Shown here: positions 30,138-42,488 of the stretch, piece after piece
Numbering within the stretch: the first letter of the stretch is position 1
Layout of the letters: every line of letters begins with the position of its first letter
Assembly: GCA_949152475.1 (NCBI GenBank)
Contig: OX424568.1
Coordinates: 25,271,667 to 25,335,666, forward strand
DNA from: Terebella lapidaria
Taxonomy: Eukaryota; Annelida; Polychaeta; Terebellida; Terebellidae
DNA length: 64,000 bases
Direction: 5' to 3'
Translations under genes and position numbers: made by a program
The notes under the pieces: model-generated
Databases searched by the model: none
The model's input: only the letters and a program-made list of their open reading frames with translations
Told to the model about the DNA's origin: nothing

Positions 30138-33100
30138 CTCAACATTACGCAGGTATGTTTGCACAATGGCAGATTTGTTTGTGGGCTCAGTGGCAAACTT
30201 AAACTGTGTGTCTTTGAAATTTTTATCAAAGATTATGACACTGTATGTTTGTCTGAAACAAAAACAGACAGCCTAGTGGAAGGCATGATCGATGACTTTA
30301 TTTCTATCCACAAACCGAAGACCAGGTTTAGATTTGGAGGAATACATGGATTATGTATACTTGTCAAGAACATTGTTCAAGTATTGTAAATTAGTTGATA
30401 CTGATATTGATTGTGTTTTATGGTTACTTGTTTCTGTTCCTAATAGCTCGTTCAAATTTATTGTCGGAGCAGTATATGTACCACCCGAAGGGTCCATTCA
30501 TTATGATGCTGATCTTTTTGATGATATGGGTCAAGACATCGTACAACTAAAAGCACTTTATAATGTTCCTGTCATGCTTCTTGGTGATTTCAATGCCCGA
30601 ACAGGGGTTCTGAATGATATATAGACAGTTGATAAAAAATGTACATAATTTGTGTGGTGTCGATACTGCATGTCATAATTTAGATGATGATCTTCTTGAT
30701 TTAGATCAGACTACAATTCCAATTAGATCAAACCAAGATGCTACGGTGAATAACAGTGGCCATCGCTTGGTCGAATTATGTAAATTTGTGAATGTTGTGT
30801 TATTAAATGGTAGGGTTGGTGCCGCCAAAAATATCGGTAAACTCACATGTACCACATCTCGTGGCTCAAGCACGGTGGATTATGCTCTTGTTTCACCTTC
30901 ATTGTTTCCTTATATTGGTAATTTCTATGTTGATGTCTTCGATGCGTGTTTATCTGATGTTCACTCTCCTATATGTGTGTTATTAGATTATTTCACGAAT
31001 CTAACTGTGTCATATGTGGATAATTCACCAGAAGCAAATGTCCAGGTTCTACATAATGTAAGTAATGTACCAGTATTAGCAAAAAAATTGTCTGGAATTC
31101 ACTTTGTAAGCACGATTACAAGAACGAATTTTGCCCACAACTCATGAGCAATCTTGAGATTGCCTTGGACAATCTAAGTTAAGTAACTCAGAATAACATA
31201 GACAATTTGTGTGCAAACTTAAATATCACTTATTTCAATGCTGCGAACGAGATGGATATGGTGAAAGTTTTTTTCTAGCAAAAATGTACCATTAAGAAAT
31301 AAGTCTGGTGTTAATAGTAATAAATGGTTCACAAAAGAGTGTAGGTTAATGCGTAATAAGTACTTCAGCATTAAGCGAAAATTTAGACATGATCCTACCA
31401 AACAATCAGAGTTTAAAGAAATTCAGAGAAAATTTAAGAATCTTGCTAGAAGGTCTAGTAGAGAATATTTCAATAAAATCCACTATAAACTTAAGAACCA
31501 GCATGAGTCAAACCCTAAAGAATTTTGGACAATTTAAAATCAAAAGTGTGGTTTAAACAAGTCTGATAAGTTTAGCGATATTGACCTGGGTTTATTCTAT
31601 GACCATTTTAAGAACTTGAGCTACTCTGAAGACACTGAAACTCTCGAAGAAAGTGCCGACTATTTAGCCCCTAACACTGTTCCGTGTAATCCGAAGGAGC
31701 TTATAAATGGACAAATTACTGTAAATGAAATTATCGACACTGTACGTAAGTTGAAATGTAATAAAGCGCTTGGTCCAGACCTGATTATTAATGAGTTTCT
31801 AAAGTATTGTCCTGACAAGATGCTCTCTATCATCACCAGGTTCTTTAACTTAGTTCTAGATACCGGGGTTATCCCACATGATTGGTGTATTGGTATGATT
31901 AAACCATTGTACAAGGGTAAAGGGGATTCTCGAAATCCCGATAATTACCGTGGAATCACTATATTGAGCTGTATGGGTAAATTGTTCACATCCATATTAA
32001 ATAATTGTGGTAATAAACATGGTATCTAGAGAGCTCTGGAATAATAGGTGTAGAACAGGCAGGTTTTAGACGAGGCTATTCCACTGTGACAGTCGATCAT
32101 ATTTTTGTTTTACACAGTATTCTTGATATCTATTTGCAAAAACATAAACGGCTTTATGTTGTGCATTTATTGATAATAAAAAAAGCATTTGACTTGGTTG
32201 ATAGAGCCTCATTGTGGCTGAAGGTAATAGGCACCAGTATAAATGGCAAAGTCTTCAAAGCTATATATAATATGTAATCTGTGGCTAAATCGTGTGTTAA
32301 AACTCTCTAGAGGCCTGTTGACAGATTATTTCCCTTGTAACATAGGTGTGCATCAGGGTGAAAACCTTTCACCTATCTTATTTGCTATTTTTTTTAATGA
32401 ATTTGAAACATCCCTGTCGAAAGGCTTCAAGGGTCTACATGATTTAGCCACTGATATGAATTCAAAAATTTTGACGAAATCGACCTAGATTTGTTTGTAA
32501 CTATGTATGTTCTTTTGTATGCTGATGACACTATTGTATTGGCCGAAAATGAAAAAGATCTCCAATCTGCTCTTGATGCAACAGAATCATATTGTTATCA
32601 GTGGAAGCTAAAAATATGAATACCAGCAAAACTAAAATTGTTATATTTTATAGATGTAAAGTTCGCAAGAAACCAGTGTTTACATCGAGGTTGTGTCGGT
32701 TTCAACGTATCAAGTTTAATTATAACAATACTTTTCAAAAGGCAATTAGCAAATTGATTGTACAGGCTCAGGGAGCTCTTTGTGCCATGACAGTCAAATG
32801 TAAAAGGTTGAATTTACCTATAGATTTACAGATAAAATTATTTCACCAATTGATTGTACCAGTTTTATTGTACGGAAGTGAAGTTTGGGGTTTTGAAAAA
32901 CTGGAACATGTAAATGTCTTTCACAGAAAATTTCTAAAGCGTATTTTACACCTGAAAAAAGGCACAGTTAATTCTATGATACATGGTGAAACTGGTGAGC
33001 ATGATTTGTCTGTGTTTGTCGAGAACAGAATGATGAGTTTTTGGTTTAGGATAGTAACTGGAATCCAGCATAAATTGTCATACCTCAAGACTAGATATAT

Positions 33101-33957
33101 CTCTTATATACAAGATACTAAAGGATTTCATTTCAAATGGCTAACTGCAGTTAAAACTATTCTAGACAAAAGAGGTTTCTCCTACATGTTGTACCTTGAT
33201 TTTTCACAGATCCGAGTGTCAAAAAATTGGTTTAAAAACAGCTTTAAGTTAAGGGGCCTTGATATGAATGAACAGAACTGGTTTGATACTATGTGGATGC
33301 ATTCGACATACATACATACATGTTACACATTTATACCGCGCTTTTACCAGAAGATTAGGCTCAAAGCGCCTCACAATGTTAAATGTTAAAAGCCTATTAC
33401 CTAGACAAGATAATAATAACTACATGATAATACAGAATGACCTAGACAAAACATTTCCTATATAAGAGAGTTTGTAGATGTCGTTTGTAGACCTCGAGAG
33501 ATTCACAGGTGCGGAGACATGTCTTAACTATAGAATTTTCAAGCAGGATTTAAAACTTGAAAATTATTTAACACTACTGAATTTTGAAGATGCACTTACA
33601 ATTTGTAAATTTAAGTGTCGCAATAGTAAGTTACCAGTCTGTAAAAGTTACACATGTACTGATCAAACCAACAGCCAATTATGTACTCAATGTCAGTCTG
33701 GTGAAGTAGGTGATGAATTTCACTACTTATTTATCTGTGACAAACTAACTGAAGCCCCAAATAGATATATTAGCAAGTACTATCGTGTGAATCCTAACAC
33801 GTTTAAAATGAATGTATTGTTATTGTTGCATTTTTGTCATGCAATCTGTTTATCATGTTTATGTCTCCATATTACTCTGTGTGTTCGGTTGGCCACAATT
33901 ATATTTGTACCGATTGTAGCTCTTTTTCGCACTTGTTTTCTAGTAAGTAAAGTATGA
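30138..33957 (+). pseudogene. Non-LTR retrotransposon (LINE) polyprotein, I/Jockey-like
   Basis: Consecutive frames give an apurinic-type endonuclease (YDTVCLSETKTD, VYVPPEGS, MLLGDFNARTG, STVDYALVS, LSDVHSPI), a reverse transcriptase (NKALGPDLIINEFLK, MIKPLYKGKGDSRNPDNYRG, VEQAGFRRGYSTV, IGVHQGENLSPILFA, LLYADDTIVLAENEKDL), and a C-terminal cysteine region (CTQCQSGEVGDEFHYLFIC). The order endonuclease-RT-zinc knuckle is that of LINEs, which nick DNA and copy RNA at the nick. The YADD box is intact, but the frame is broken by several shifts and stops (for example around 30,620, 31,150, 31,540, 32,030 and 32,490). The clade is uncertain. The 5' UTR and poly-A tail are not obvious. Confidence 0.85.
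33303..33480. mobile_element. Small insertion within the LINE tail
   Basis: LINE protein similarity stops after NWFDTMWM and resumes at LERFTGAETCLNYR. Between them are a CATACATACATACATG run, TTTATACCGCGCTTTTACC and CTCAAAGCGCCTCACAAT. A TATAxCGCGCTT...AAGCGCxTxACAA pairing is a widely seen invertebrate short-repeat motif. Exact borders and target duplication are not resolved. Confidence 0.5.
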
Positions 33958-33959
33958 AA

Positions 33960-35350
33960 ATAGCAATATTTAATTACCACTTCACACCCCTGAGAATGTT
34001 GCTAAGTGAAATATGAATAGCAACTAGATGTAATAGGTTAGAAGACGTTGCGGATATCCACTGACGATGTATGCCTTGGTACTCTCTATATGAAGGCTAA
34101 CACACTAGACTGTTTCCATTCTGATTATTGTATGCAAAATATGACCTAGAGATTCAACAATCAAGGTCAACTAAGGTTAATACTGTAAAAAGACAAATAT
34201 TTGCTTTTTTATGTTCCGACATATGAAAAAAGATTAAATTTTGCGTTTTTATAGCTATCACCATTTGTTGATATTAGTACAAATATTTGCGCTAGATTTG
34301 AATTTGCGGTTCAAAGAAAAATTTTACCCACATATTTCTCTTCTTTTACAGCACTAGTATGTCTTCTGACATGTCTAAAGATGGAAAATACCACTATGGT
34401 CAGTGCATTGGCTGCCAAAGTTAGGACACAAAGTCAATATGTTGCCTGACAAACAATGTGTTGCCCGTCAAACCTTTTTTCACGCACACACAGTTTCTCA
34501 ATTTTGTTATGTGCAAGCACTTCCCATACGGCGAAACATAATATCGATTGACCCTTGAAATGACAAACAATGGTAATACACAGCATTATGATACAAACCT
34601 AAAATTTGTTTCTGTTCTTCTTTTTGAGAAGATCTGGAACAATCAAAATACAGAGGAGTTACACAAATGCGTGAGAAACAGTTATGTAAATTTATTTTAT
34701 AATGTTTTTGTTGGTTCTAACATTTCAACAAATAAAAAAAAATTTATTTCAAAAATTTGACAAGTCGAACCAAGTACTCTTTTCAAAAGATATCTGACTG
34801 TGACTGAAGATGAACAGACCATCATCCATTCTCACTACAGGTTGGGTATGAAGAAGAGAGTAGTATCCTGGACAGGGATTCATACGATATCTCCAAAATT
34901 CATAAAAAAAAAATGCCCAAGGCAAAGATGGCATCGTGGAAAATAAAACCTGGGAAAGGTATAACACGCTCAAATCGGTATGGTTCAATCTCGTATGATC
35001 GTGTACCAAATTGACCAGCAGTTTCTTCACTACCATGACCAGCCCCAGCCCCAAAATCGAGTGATTCAGAAGATCAGATTGCCCAGGAACAGGTCAACAA
35101 AGTCCGTCACCAAGACCGCAGTGTGAATGGTCACGCAGAGGAATCATGGTAGGCACTTTTCAGTATTCACAATACAGCTGGCCAGTCCTTTGGTCCACAG
35201 TATGTCATGTCGATCCGGCTGTCAGTGTGATTTGCTCAGTTTTACTGTCAGTTGGCCACTGTGGCTGTGGGTACAGAACAAAATCATGACCAGATTTATT
35301 CCATTTTTAATACCAAGGATTTAGATTTTTTCTACAAATAAATCAACGAT
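33960..35350. other. No supported gene
   Basis: A degenerate palindromic-looking stretch, AAATATTTGCTTTTT...AAATATTTGCGCTAGATTTG, lies at 34,190-34,330. Remaining frames are short and unrecognised. Confidence 0.4.
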
Positions 35351-35355
35351 ATAGT

Positions 35356-35603
35356 TGTAGAGGTTGGTTGTTCTTGTGGAGGCCCACAGAACAGAATTTT
35401 ATGGAAGCTTCAGTGGACTGATTGAACAAGGGGATCAGGGCACAACACATAAGCAGAAGCTGCTCGGTTGAGAAAAGATATCAGCCGAAATGGCACCCAA
35501 TGGTGCAGTGAAGAGATCAGCCGCCGAACTCAGACGGAAAAAAGAAGTCTGGTTCAGTGATGTTAAAAGAAGAGTAAAGTTCACTGCCTCGGAATACATA
35601 TGA
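35356..35603 (+). pseudogene. Myb/SANT-like (NAIF1-type) DNA-binding domain, copy 1
   Basis: One frame reads VVLVEAHRTEFYGSFSGL; another reads AEMAPNGAVKRSAAELRRKK and FSDVKRRVKF. This is the pattern of the Myb_DNA-bind_5 trihelix family (LVE...LFGxF...W..IA..VN..GxVKRTxxEVRKKW.DLKxxxKRR), frequent in second genes of Harbinger transposons. A frame change separates the halves. It interrupts the minus-strand LINE at 35,604. A second copy lies at 52,199. Confidence 0.6.
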
Positions 35604-37480
35604 AACTTTACTCTTATCACCTTTCTTGTGTACAGGGGACACATTAGCAATTTTCCACTGTTCAGGAACTTTTCCCAGTGCAAATGATTTGTTAAATAAG
35701 ACTGATAGTGACATTGAGAGGGAATCAGCAGTGTTTTAATATTACGTTACTGATATTGTCTGGACCAGACGCATCATTCGTATTCAGTTTGATGAGAATT
35801 TTTTTCACATCAGAGTCGGTGACTTCTATTCGGTCCAATCGATTGACCGTGGGATATTCAATTGGAGGTAAAGTGTGATTATCGGGAATTTTCAACGCTG
35901 TTTGACCAACAAAATAGGCATTAAATATGTCACTTTTATCAACCGCAGTAGTATATGTGTGGTCATCTTCAGATATAGCAGGAATGGATTCGAACTTTTT
36001 CATTCCACTCAGGGATTTTGCGATTTTCCAGTATTGTTTTGGCACCGTATTGGGATCTGCCAGTTTGTTATAAAGTCCGTTGAAATAATTTTGTTTTGCA
36101 TCATTTATTGCAGTCTTCGCACACTGGCGACTCTCTTTCCAAATGCGTTCATCATGAATCGATCTAGATCGTTTAAATTTTTTATGTAACCTATTTCTTA
36201 CTCTTAAGAGCTTCTTTACGTTCATTTTCATCCAAGGTTTGTCTTTGGGTCGGACTATAACAGTGCTAGAGGGCACATATGTATCAATATTTTCTTGTAC
36301 AACTTTATACCATATATGAGTCGCATCTTCAATATCATCAACGCCGCTAGTCAATGTACACGCTGGGGAATTATTAATATCGATGTTTAGCCGGAAGAAG
36401 TCGGCGTTATTATAATGATAAAATAATCGTTTGAACGGTTTTCCGGTTTCATATGAAAAAAATGTTTTACAGAACACCGTGCAGTGGTCAGAATCTGCAA
36501 TTGGCTCAGTTACGCCAAAATCCGTCACGTAACCAGGCGAGTCCGTTATGATCAAATCTAGTAATGACGAACAATGCGTCGTGACACGAGTGGGTTCATC
36601 GATAAGCTGTGAAAAATCATTATTCAAAACAAAATTATACAGTTTGTTTTTGAGTTCACTTTGCGTATGATCAGATTCCCACGATATTCAACGATCATTA
36701 AAGTCTCCGAACAGAAAAACACTATGGGGTTTTCTGTCATATACTTGATTAGTATTATCTTGAAGATGTTCCATGAATGAGTCTGCGCTTTCAACATTTG
36801 AGTTCGGGGGCCTATAGACAACACCTAACAGTATTTTTTATTTGACAACATAATTTCAATCCAGAGAATTTCCAGTTCGGGATGACATAATTCACTAACT
36901 ACATGATGTACAATATTTTTAGTACCAAGTATACAAACCCCACCACCCGACCCACCCTATCACGTCTATATATTTCATAATCATCAAATGGTAATACAGA
37001 AGAATCGATACTTTAATCTAAATGTGTTTCTGTTAAACAAATAAAATCATTTTTATACTTCATGCATAATGTACTATAAAGTTCATCGGCCTTATACAAC
37101 GGGTCAGCCGCTGACTTAACTATGAGGCCCCTTATATTTGAATGACTGAATGACAACCCAACAGGACCTGGATTCGGATGTATATCACCACACATACAAA
37201 GAAAGACGTGCATATAACATGACGACAAATTATTATTTATATTGAAATCAAGCGCAAAGTGCGCAAGATTAGTTGGATTGATTATAACCTCTAATTTAGA
37301 AACAAATATGAACATATGTTACAGAGCGAATACATATAAAAATTTGATGTGAGAAACAGAAACGAAGTACAAAGAAGACGAAAACAGATGTCGACATGAG
37401 CAACCAAGACAGCTGAATCATATTTGACATAAAAGTAGCTCAGAGAAAATATATGTATATACACGTTTGGACCTTTTCAA
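35604..37480 (-). pseudogene. CR1/Jockey-like LINE, 5' part
   Basis: From high to low coordinates: MFIFVSKLEVI, a CGDIHPNPGPVG motif, NDFICLTETHLD, YRPPNSNVESADSF, FLFGDFND, then a 300-residue open frame (LIDEPTRVT, SSLLDLIITDSPG, SDHCTVFC, NASGPDNIS-type DASGPDNISN) and KVPEQWKIANVSPVHKKGDK. These are endonuclease and early RT blocks of CR1/L2-like LINEs. The catalytic YxDD region is absent because a Myb/SANT fragment replaces it at 35,604. Stops lie between 36,630 and 37,010. Confidence 0.8.
37163..37189 (-). other. 2A-like peptide motif in the LINE N-terminus
   Basis: The motif GDIHPNPGP matches the D-V/I-E-x-N-P-G-P core of 2A ribosome-skipping peptides except for H in place of E. 2A-like motifs are known in the N-termini of several APE-type LINEs. 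Preceding residues CYMHVFLCMC are hydrophobic, as for other 2A regions. Activity with H at that position is uncertain. Confidence 0.6.
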
Positions 37481-37509
37481 TGATGATGGATCTGGCAGCT
37501 AGAAAAGGT

Positions 37510-37972
37510 TCACAAGGATATTGCATCGTTGGCTGCTTCAGACACGTGGTTAAAGCGCGCCGATCCAAGTTCAGTACCGCCAAACCAACGAGTCACACAC
37601 AGAAGTGTGTTCGTAATCTCACTGTCGCGTAGCTTGGCCAGGATGCGACGCCCTGCCCCAAACTCGCCGTCGTCATCATAGTACTCGGAGACCCCAGATG
37701 CAGAAAGCAAGTGGTACGCATATATATTGTGTGTAGCAGAGGCAGTACCCGCGTCACGATAGATGGCATGCAAAGCCGGTAGAAGGTCGTCTTGACACGA
37801 GACGTTGACCTTGGAGCCCTGGAAGGTACTTCCATTGTACTCTTTAGGAGGTGTCTTGTATCCATTTCCGCCATGAACTTCTGTCAAACGTTGGTTTGGA
37901 CCCACTTTGTCGCTGGTTGACGGTATCACCGGAAATAAAGGTATTTTCCTAACCTTTAATCTGGCCTAGCGT
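37510..37972 (-). CDS. IMPACT (UPF0029) domain protein fragment
   Basis: The frame holds FQGSKVNVSCQDDLLPALHA, IYRDAGTASATHNIYAYHL, DDDGEFGAGRRILAKL and CVTRWFGGTELGSARFNHV, then EAANDAISL and a stop. Impact_N/YigZ domains share DDGExGAGxRxL and VTRxFGGxxLGxxRF. The host IMPACT proteins modulate GCN1 and the GCN2 stress kinase; whether this copy does is unknown. No ATG opens the frame: it continues upstream to a TAG at about 37,975, which could itself be a splice acceptor (CGCTAG|GCC). The domain is intact over 140 residues, unlike the neighbouring relics, so it may be a real last exon. Confidence 0.75.
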
Positions 37973-38089
37973 AGTACCATGAAATCTGGAAATAGATACA
38001 ATGAGGTGACAGCTGATGTGAACAACATATACACTGTGATGTCGGGGTGGCCTCATAGCCCACACATCACATCAACTCAGTAGCCTTCT

Positions 38090-38376
38090 GGCTTGTGATT
38101 AGGTACTTATGTACTTGTCATATATCTATTCCATGGGGTTTGTTTCGGATTTCTAAATAATTATCATAGGTTGTTGGGCAGTTGTATGCTAATTCCATTG
38201 GGTGTACAGTGGAAAAACTACATTTACCACACTGTCTGCCCCTGATGGCGCCAGTGTGTATTTTGATAGAGTAGTTGGTTGGGCTTTGTTTCTATTGCGG
38301 GATGTTGTATGTTTGTTATTGGAATCATTAGAGTTTGGCTGTGTTGGTGGTGTTGGATCGATGCTTACATTATTTT
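38090..38376. mobile_element. Family A copy, inverted
   Basis: From CAGTAGCCTTCTGGCTTGTG to GATGCTTACATT, with the CCCCTGATGGCGCCAGTGTG hairpin word. More diverged than the 25-kb copy. Confidence 0.8.
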
Positions 38377-38377
38377 C

Positions 38378-39000
38378 ATTTTGTCGGACGCAACGCCATG
38401 CCACCCAAAGGTCTGGTGACCTAAAATGCAGTTTCAGAAATGTCATGAGTATAACGATTTCGTTGTTTAGATTTCCAGGTCTCAAACACTTCGAGGAAAC
38501 GACCTGGCATGTGCATGCGATCGTCACGCTCTTTTTCTTGGCATTCAGCTTGATCCTTTCGCCGTGCGGATGTTTCCTGTTGCTACATGTGAAGCCATTC
38601 CAGGTTTCATGGGACTTCATGCCTTCCTTTTCACCGTTTATAGGTTACCGAACTTTTGGTACAGAGCCTTTCGAACCTTTCGTCCATCCGTGAACAATTT
38701 CATCTTTAAAGTTTACGACCATATTTTTCTGAAATTTTGCACAAAGAATGTTCCAAGAGGGAATTATTTTTTAGTTCTTTTATTGTCACTTTTGTTTTCA
38801 AAATGGCGTCCGTTTTCTGTCGAAAAACAGCTAATTTTGGAGTTTGGCGGTCATACTCTCAAAATTTGTTCAGTAACTTTTTTTTAATTCATGTATAAGA
38901 CTCCTCATATGTCCTTTTTGTGATGCAAGTTTCCTGGCCCTCGAATCGATTGAAGTGGGCCATTTTGGCTCAAACATGGCTCAAATGGGATTTTTACAAG
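38378..39000. mobile_element. Family B ends in head-to-head orientation
   Basis: An inverted 5' end (CGGACGCAACGCCATGCCA, then AAAGGTCTGGTGACC) occupies 38,378-38,424, and a direct 5' end (TAGGTTACCGAACTTTTGGT, CGTCCATCCGTG, TGAAATTTTGCACAAAGAAT) starts at 38,643. The 220 bp between them has no match elsewhere in the window. Confidence 0.6.
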
Positions 39001-39029
39001 TTAAATTCTCCTATGCTTTATGATGGGAC

Positions 39030-41251
39030 ACATTATTGCTTATATCTCACTTAATATTGAGATTAGAGATTAGGAATCATTTATGGACATATAGAAAATG
39101 GTATGCTGATTATACTTGCATGATTTCATCAGAATTGAACGAATTGTGGACACTATATGGACGCCCAATTGTGGACACTATGGCCTTTTTAAATTGTGAA
39201 AAGTTGACGTTTATGACGTCACTGGGACGTCAATAAACATCACATCCAAAAACTAATGGAATAGTAAGTATCTGAGGATCAAGACCTTCCATTTGATATA
39301 CTATACCTGAGAGGTTTTAGTCAGTTTGAAAATTTGACCTTGAAGTTTTGCTCATGTGACCTCATTTTTTCTACCAAGTTCAAGGTCAGTCATGGAAATG
39401 ACATATGTCTGATCGTGATACCTCTTCTGAATGATATGGTTCAAATTTCATGAGCCTATGGCGATTTAAGCATATGTTCTTACCAAAAACGTGTTTTTCC
39501 GGGATTTTGATGACCTTGACCTTTGACTTTTGTACTCCAATTCGTAGACATCAAGGCTGGAAATATGCATATCAAAATTTCAAGTGTTTCTATACAGTAT
39601 TGACGATGTTATGGCCTTTTGAAATTTCAGGAATTTGACGTTTATGACGTCACTGTGACGTCAGTGTACGTCATAGCGCCAAAAATAAAATATCTTTGGA
39701 ATCAGGGACTCAAGGCCTTTCCAACGATATACTACTCGATACGATGACCTTTGTACTTGACCTTGAATTTCACCTTAGGCGAACTTCTCAAGATCAAGGT
39801 CAAATGTCAAGGTCACAGAAGATAGAACTCGAGCTTATCTACAATATGCACTTGATTTGAAGTCTCTACGACGATTAGAACCGGAGTTATGGCCACCTAT
39901 GTGTTTTAGACATTTTGCATGACCTTGACTTTCGTCATTTCTCATCAATATATGCTGCAAACATACTGTGAATGAAGTTTTTGAATATGCATGATAAAAG
40001 CCTGTTTATATATATGTTATATTATCACCGTACAAAGTCGTAATATCTTCAAATAATGAGTTTCTATTGAAATTTCACCGATTTGTTGCCACAAAAACGT
40101 CAATTACGTCAAAACGGATATATCTATTGAGCTAAAAATTGATAGAGACCATCATAGAAAGAATCAGCAGTAAATGTTATAACTTTGCACATCAGCAGTA
40201 AATGTTATAACTTTGCACATCCGACACGCAAAAGCCCTAAATGTCAGTCTGAAATCACATTTGACATCATTATGACGTCAATTGACGTCCGATTCCGAAA
40301 ATGACAACATATTTGGAACGTACTCTCGAAGACCTTTCAAACGAGCTACTACTCGATATTTTTGCAAATGGTCAAGGTCATTTTTGAGGTCAACTTCGAC
40401 CTCAGGCGCTTGCAAAGGCAATCGGTCATACCCTTTAGGTGTAAATGCAAAAGTTGTTAGGCTAAGTGAGTGCAATACTGTGGATTTACTTTCGTGTCTC
40501 TATTTTGCTTACTTCCTGAGATATGGTGACCTACATGATTTTCACTTGAGGGTCAGTATTGACCTTGACTTCCGACCTTTGACCTTGAAATTCGCTGGAA
40601 CGAAAGAACTCGTTCTTGGCTATAAACGGGTGGTATCATTAGATTTTTATGCACATTATTGACGCTTTTATCAGCATGGACAGCTTGAAACATGCAATTT
40701 CGCTTATAATGGGACCAATTTTGTTGCCATAGAAACGTCAATTACGTCATAACGGATTGACCGATCGCTCTAAAAATTGATATTGACCATAAGGGACCGG
40801 TCCCACATCGTTTCCAAGCATCAGATTGAAAATCGGAGGAGGTGACCTCCAAGGTCAAATATTCGACCTCGGGCGAACTTCTCAAGGTCAAAGTCACAAG
40901 AGATAGAACTCGAGCATATCTACAATATACACTTAATTTGAAGTCTGTACGACGAATAGAACTTGAGTTATGAGCACTTATGTGTTTTCGACTGTACGAT
41001 GAATAGAACTTGAGTTATGAGCACTTATGTGTTTTCGACGTTTTGCGTGACCTTGACCTTGACCTTTGACCTAGATTCACCAAAATAGTGCGGTGCCTGC
41101 CCAGTAACCTACCGATATTGAGTATGTAATATGAACGAATTCGACCTAGAACTGTGGACGCTAGAGTGCAAACAAAGACACAAACCCACAAACACATCCA
41201 TCCATCCACGAACAGACCAACATACTTGCCGAAATCGTAGATTCCGGCAAG
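39030..41251. mobile_element. Family C: GACCTTGA-rich element ending in a 27-bp hairpin
   Basis: Repeated blocks of GACGTCA-like words, TGACCTTGA motifs, GAACCGGAGTTATGGCC-like words and ATTGAGTTATGAGC. A 58-bp block is directly duplicated near 40,935-41,040 and a 33-bp block at 40,160-40,225. The end carries ACAAACCCACAAACACATCC and a hairpin at 41,225-41,251 with arms CTTGCCG-AATC and GATT-CGGCAAG. No transposase is present. Family D words (AACCGGAGTTA, tail plus hairpin) suggest a relationship. Confidence 0.65.
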
Positions 41252-41312
41252 TAAAGAACTCCATGCAAGTTAATATTTAGTAATACATGCGGATAATATC
41301 ATGTTACAGCAT

Positions 41313-41866
41313 CTAGTTGTATATTTTGCTTGCCTGGCCCCGTCGGGAGAGCACTGGGTACATTTCCAGAATCTCTTCCGCCGTATCACCCTTCATCACT
41401 TGTGAACGTCTGTCATAGAATGTAAGCTCCATCAACGTGCTGATAAGGTGTTTGTCAGGGCTCCGCTTTCGAAGCTCGTTCTTCAGATACTGAAATGGGA
41501 TAAATATTCAGTGAACATAATTTTAATACAGAGTACAAACTGCAACAATATCACATTAAGACCTGCAGACAAGATTGAAAATGAGAAAAGAAGATATTGA
41601 GAATGCATATGGTGATCCGGGAACATGTGTTTGGCCCCAGAAAGCAGGCCGGATAACCAGCCACTGAGCCACATTGTTCATACATCTTAAGGTGCTATAA
41701 AGTTTGCGACAGTTCATCTTATAACGATGTTGCATGAGAGCACCAGTTTATCCAATACCTGTATGTGGGATGCCACGGTTGCTGGAGTCTCCGATGCAGG
41801 GCGACTCTGGGGGACGTAATCGGAGAACCCAAACAATGTCGTCTTGATGGTCTCATTCTTGCAGAC
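41313..41866 (-). CDS. Two-exon coding segment with TFYDRRSQV...EEILEMYPVL motif
   Basis: Exon 41,759-41,866 (36 codons) reads VCKNETIKTTLFGFSDYVPQ and SRPASETPATVASHIQ, bounded by an AACAG acceptor and a CAG|GTATTG donor. Exon 41,313-41,489 starts after TCCCATTTCAG and reads YLKNELRKRSPDKHLISTLM, ELTFYDRRSQVMKGDTAEEI and LEMYPVLSRRGQ, ending at TAG. Phases match (0/0). The motif TFxxRRxxV...I.E.YP.L is one I recall from SAM-domain (SAMD3-like) and transposon-derived proteins of fish and invertebrates. Further 5' exons are not found. It is divergent from the plus-strand gene at 42,489. Confidence 0.55.
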
Positions 41867-42267
41867 CTGTTAGTCAATTCTGAGTTGTCCGACTGCTGCT
41901 CTGGGCTCTTAGGGAAAAGTTCATTATGTTATTAATTGTTGCTATAAAAATTGTCAGAGGAATCATTACACATACTCAAACATAAGTTGATATTAGTATG
42001 ACTTATTAACAAGAAACAGGACACCAATCATCAAGTGTGGAGCCTGCAGTCACTCTGATGTTACCACTGTATCATATGGTACACAGAACAAACAATGAAA
42101 TAAAACAAAAGAAACTAGACATCAAGGCCTAGAGATGCCTTGGGGCATTTCGTGTGAAGCTCTAATTCCTACCCAGCATATACCTTGTCAAGAATCATGA
42201 TGACTCTGAAAACATCTGTGGTCAAAGTTAAACTGACATACTCTTTAGGTATATATGTGTAGAACGT

Positions 42268-42312
42268 CAGTTCCGGTAACCTTTCTCAGTCCTTGGGCTA
42301 ATTTTTTTGGTT
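42268..42312 (+). mobile_element. Isolated family B 3' end
   Basis: TTCCGGTAACCTTTCTCAGT and CCTTGGGCTAATTTTTTT match the ends at 44,008 and 60,485. No 5' half is visible nearby. Confidence 0.55.
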
Positions 42313-42488
42313 AGTCAGGTTGTTATACATTTATTTCATTCTCAACACCGAAATGCATGTAGAGCATATTTACATGTAGGCCTTGACGTTTACCTTCATG
42401 TTTGAACCCAATGATCATGGCTGTGTATGTATAATATATCTTATTCATATGACACCTCGGAAATTATGAAGCTTTTGTGTATTTTAAG

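Noticed and set aside
34749-35054. 101-residue minus-strand frame
   Set aside because: Unbroken but without recognisable motif, ATG context or conservation; could be chance.
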